From NCBI RefSeq assembly GCF_013403985.1, contig NZ_JABFDF010000001.1, positions 1,116,001-1,180,000 of the forward strand: a stretch of 64,000 nt of DNA, given 5' to 3'. The DNA comes from Winogradskyella ludwigii. Its GTDB lineage: Bacteria > Bacteroidota > Bacteroidia > Flavobacteriales > Flavobacteriaceae. The position numbers and the translations under genes were made by a program. The notes beneath the pieces are model-generated. The model searched no databases, was not told the DNA's origin, and was given only the letters and a program-made list of their open reading frames with translations. Shown piece after piece: positions 62,458-64,000 of the stretch; positions within the stretch are counted from its first letter, which is position 1, and every line of letters starts with the position of its first letter.

Positions 62458-63238
62458 ATTCCTCAAGCCACTTTCTAAACTCTGCTGTTGTAGAAGAACT
62501 CGTCATTACAGTCTCTTTTAAGCCCGTCATTTTAATAAGTAATCGGTTTTTAAAATGGCTTTCTATATTCTCTATAAAATCGATATGAACCAGTTCGCTT
62601 CTATTAATTTTAAAATATTTTTCAGGGTTTAATTGACTGTAAATAGTACTTATATTTTGTGAAATGGTATGTCTTTTACCTTCATAATCTGTGGCAATAC
62701 AAAAATCTCCAGATGCTTCTACAACACTAATATCAGCAGCATTTAATAACTGAATTCCTTTGGTTTTTTTAATAACAAAACGCTTTTTATAATTGGTGTT
62801 TTCTTCTTTTAAAGCCAACCTTAAAGTATCTAGTGTTGAATGATTTAAAGCGTTATAATCGCCTTGTTGGAATAAGGCTTGGTATTTTTCTATAGCTTTA
62901 TTAAAATCTGTTTGTGTGTAGGGTTTTAAAATATAAGCAATGCCATTAGTGTTAAAAGCTTCAAACAAATAATCATCATGTGCAGAACAGAAAATAATAG
63001 GTGAATCTATAGAAACACTATTAAACAAATCGAAAGATATACCATCTAATAATTGAATATCTGACAATATAAAATCGTAGGTTTTTTCATTTAATAATAG
63101 TTTTCCTTCACTAATTGAGCGTGCCCAATCGTGCTTTATGCCTTCAGAAAAAAATGTTTGCAAACACCCTATAAGTTTTTGGTACGCTGGAATTTCGTCT
63201 TCTAAAATTAAGATGTTAATGGTTTTATTTTTCATCAC
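62456..63238 (-). CDS. LytTR-family response regulator
   Basis: 260 residues: a receiver domain (about 6-125) with acidic E13/D14 and phospho-acceptor D60 (FILSDIQLLDG) and a C-terminal LytTR DNA-binding domain (about 160-258, FVIKKTKGIQLLNAADISVVEASGDFCIATDYEGKRHT, YFKINRSELVHIDFIENI). It is partnered with the sensor kinase upstream, overlapping it by 14 bases. Targets are unknown; LytTR regulators bind short direct repeats. Confidence 0.92.
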   Translation of the reverse strand: MMKNKTINILILEDEIPAYQKLIGCLQTFFSEGIKHDWARSISEGKLLLNEKTYDFILSDIQLLDGISFDLFNSVSIDSPIIFCSAHDDYLFEAFNTNGIAYILKPYTQTDFNKAIEKYQALFQQGDYNALNHSTLDTLRLALKEENTNYKKRFVIKKTKGIQLLNAADISVVEASGDFCIATDYEGKRHTISQNISTIYSQLNPEKYFKINRSELVHIDFIENIESHFKNRLLIKMTGLKETVMTSSSTTAEFRKWLEE

Positions 63239-64000
63239 TTAATTTAATAATAGGAATTATAATTTTATAGCTCTTAGCTGTATCACTGATTTGAATTTGT
63301 TTATCGCTTAGTAATTGATACCTCTGTTTTAAGTTTATTAATCCTGTTCCTAAAGACTCCGGATTGATTCCTGTGCTTGTATTCGTATTTGTTACTGTTA
63401 TCCAATCTTCGGCTATTAAAATGGTCGTTTCAATCGTATTTCCATCTATCATTTTATTATGCTTTACCACATTTTCTAGTAGTGTTTGCAATGCTCCTGT
63501 TGGAATAAATTTATCGTTTAAACTCGTATTATTAACAATATTGAAACGGTAATCATTAGCAAAGCGTGTTTCAATTAAGAATACATAATTTTCAGCAAAA
63601 GCGACTTCTTTAGACAATTCCATGACCTCAGCATCTTTTGTTTTAATTAAATACCTATAAATTAAAGACAATCGATTTATATACTCTTTTGCGCTTGTTG
63701 GATTGCTATCTATTAAAGCATCTAACGTATTTAAATTGTTAAATAAAAAATGTGGATCTAATTGAGAACGCAGTAGTTTAAGTTCGTTTTCTTTCTGCTG
63801 TTTTTCTATTTTTAAAAATTCATTTTGCCCTTCGTAAAACTTTTTAGTTAATAATAGTGCAAAAGGAAAAGCTGTTTGAAAAGTTCCTCTATCGATCATA
63901 TTTATAACAAAATCTAATCCTTTTGGGTAATTATTCCAATCATTTTGCCCAGACCAGAATCCTATAGTATACTCTATTCCTGTGATAACAATTAAAATTA
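63225..64000 (-). CDS. Sensor histidine kinase, LytS/YehU type, 3' part
   Basis: The frame is open through the window end (coding IEYTIGFWSGQNDW upstream of the internal Met at 63899), so the N-terminus with its membrane helices lies outside. The visible part contains a coiled-coil linker (LKIEKQQKENELKLL), the His_kinase motif LRSQLDPHFLFNNLNTLDAL with phospho-acceptor His, and a HATPase N-box (LQTLLENVVKHN) and G-box (GTGLINLKQRY). It phosphorylates the adjacent LytTR regulator. Confidence 0.88.
   Translation of the reverse strand, partial: ILIVITGIEYTIGFWSGQNDWNNYPKGLDFVINMIDRGTFQTAFPFALLLTKKFYEGQNEFLKIEKQQKENELKLLRSQLDPHFLFNNLNTLDALIDSNPTSAKEYINRLSLIYRYLIKTKDAEVMELSKEVAFAENYVFLIETRFANDYRFNIVNNTSLNDKFIPTGALQTLLENVVKHNKMIDGNTIETTILIAEDWITVTNTNTSTGINPESLGTGLINLKQRYQLLSDKQIQISDTAKSYKIIIPIIKLSDEK

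Overview
The window is a 64-kb chromosomal segment from a low-GC member of the Bacteroidota, most likely a marine Flavobacteriaceae. Four things point there: TANNTTTG-type -7 promoter boxes in front of many genes; a secreted metalloprotease with a type IX secretion C-terminal tail; an ECF sigma / FecR / TonB-receptor signalling locus; and the order pdxA, YceD (DUF177), rpmF, fabH, accB, accC. Most of the window is ordinary core genome.

Layout. 1-6.3 kb: end of an MFS transporter, lpxH-like and queD-like genes, a 2OG-Fe(II) oxygenase, a GNAT/MATE operon that ends in three tiny membrane-protein genes, a universal stress protein and tRNA-Ala(GGC). 6.6-19.3 kb: a hybrid 7TM sensor kinase, an alpha/beta hydrolase, AddB-like and AddA-like recombination proteins separated by an OmpA-type porin and kbl, then superoxide dismutase. 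19.4-25.1 kb: a seven-gene, one-direction lipid/polyketide cluster (FAD oxidoreductase, methyltransferase, type III polyketide synthase, dehydratase, ketosynthase, acyl carrier protein, phosphopantetheinyl transferase). 25.2-36.2 kb: a Gre-like factor, a monofunctional transglycosylase, a DAO-type oxidoreductase, the T9SS metalloprotease, the fatty-acid initiation operon, pdxA, riboflavin synthase and a small secreted protein with a PIDGG sorting-type tail. 36.5-42.4 kb: sigma / anti-sigma / TonB receptor facing two Asp-rich lipoprotein genes; an identical 28-bp sequence in promoter orientation precedes both fecR and the first lipoprotein gene.

44.7-51.7 kb is an integrated mobile element of about 7 kb. 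It lies between 16-bp direct repeats, the right one being the 3' end of an intact tRNA(CAT) gene. It carries a tyrosine recombinase, an excisionase-like protein, a two-tyrosine HUH replication initiator preceded by four iteron-like octamers, a decayed second copy of the initiator 3' end, paired TCCCCT arm-like repeats at both ends, and a tight three-gene cargo operon. The cargo encodes a DUF3696-like AAA ATPase, a small possibly PIN-like protein and a small membrane protein. The last two share an unusual 16-residue Gly/Asn/Ser-Pro-Asn repeat. This cassette is the best candidate in the window for an undescribed system, plausibly anti-phage defence; that function is inference from context.

51.8-64 kb returns to core genes: methylmalonyl-CoA epimerase, rbfA, a LolC/E-like permease, dusB, an M28 peptidase, a TolB-like lipoprotein, a TonB-type outer membrane receptor, lepA and a LytTR two-component pair whose kinase runs off the window end.
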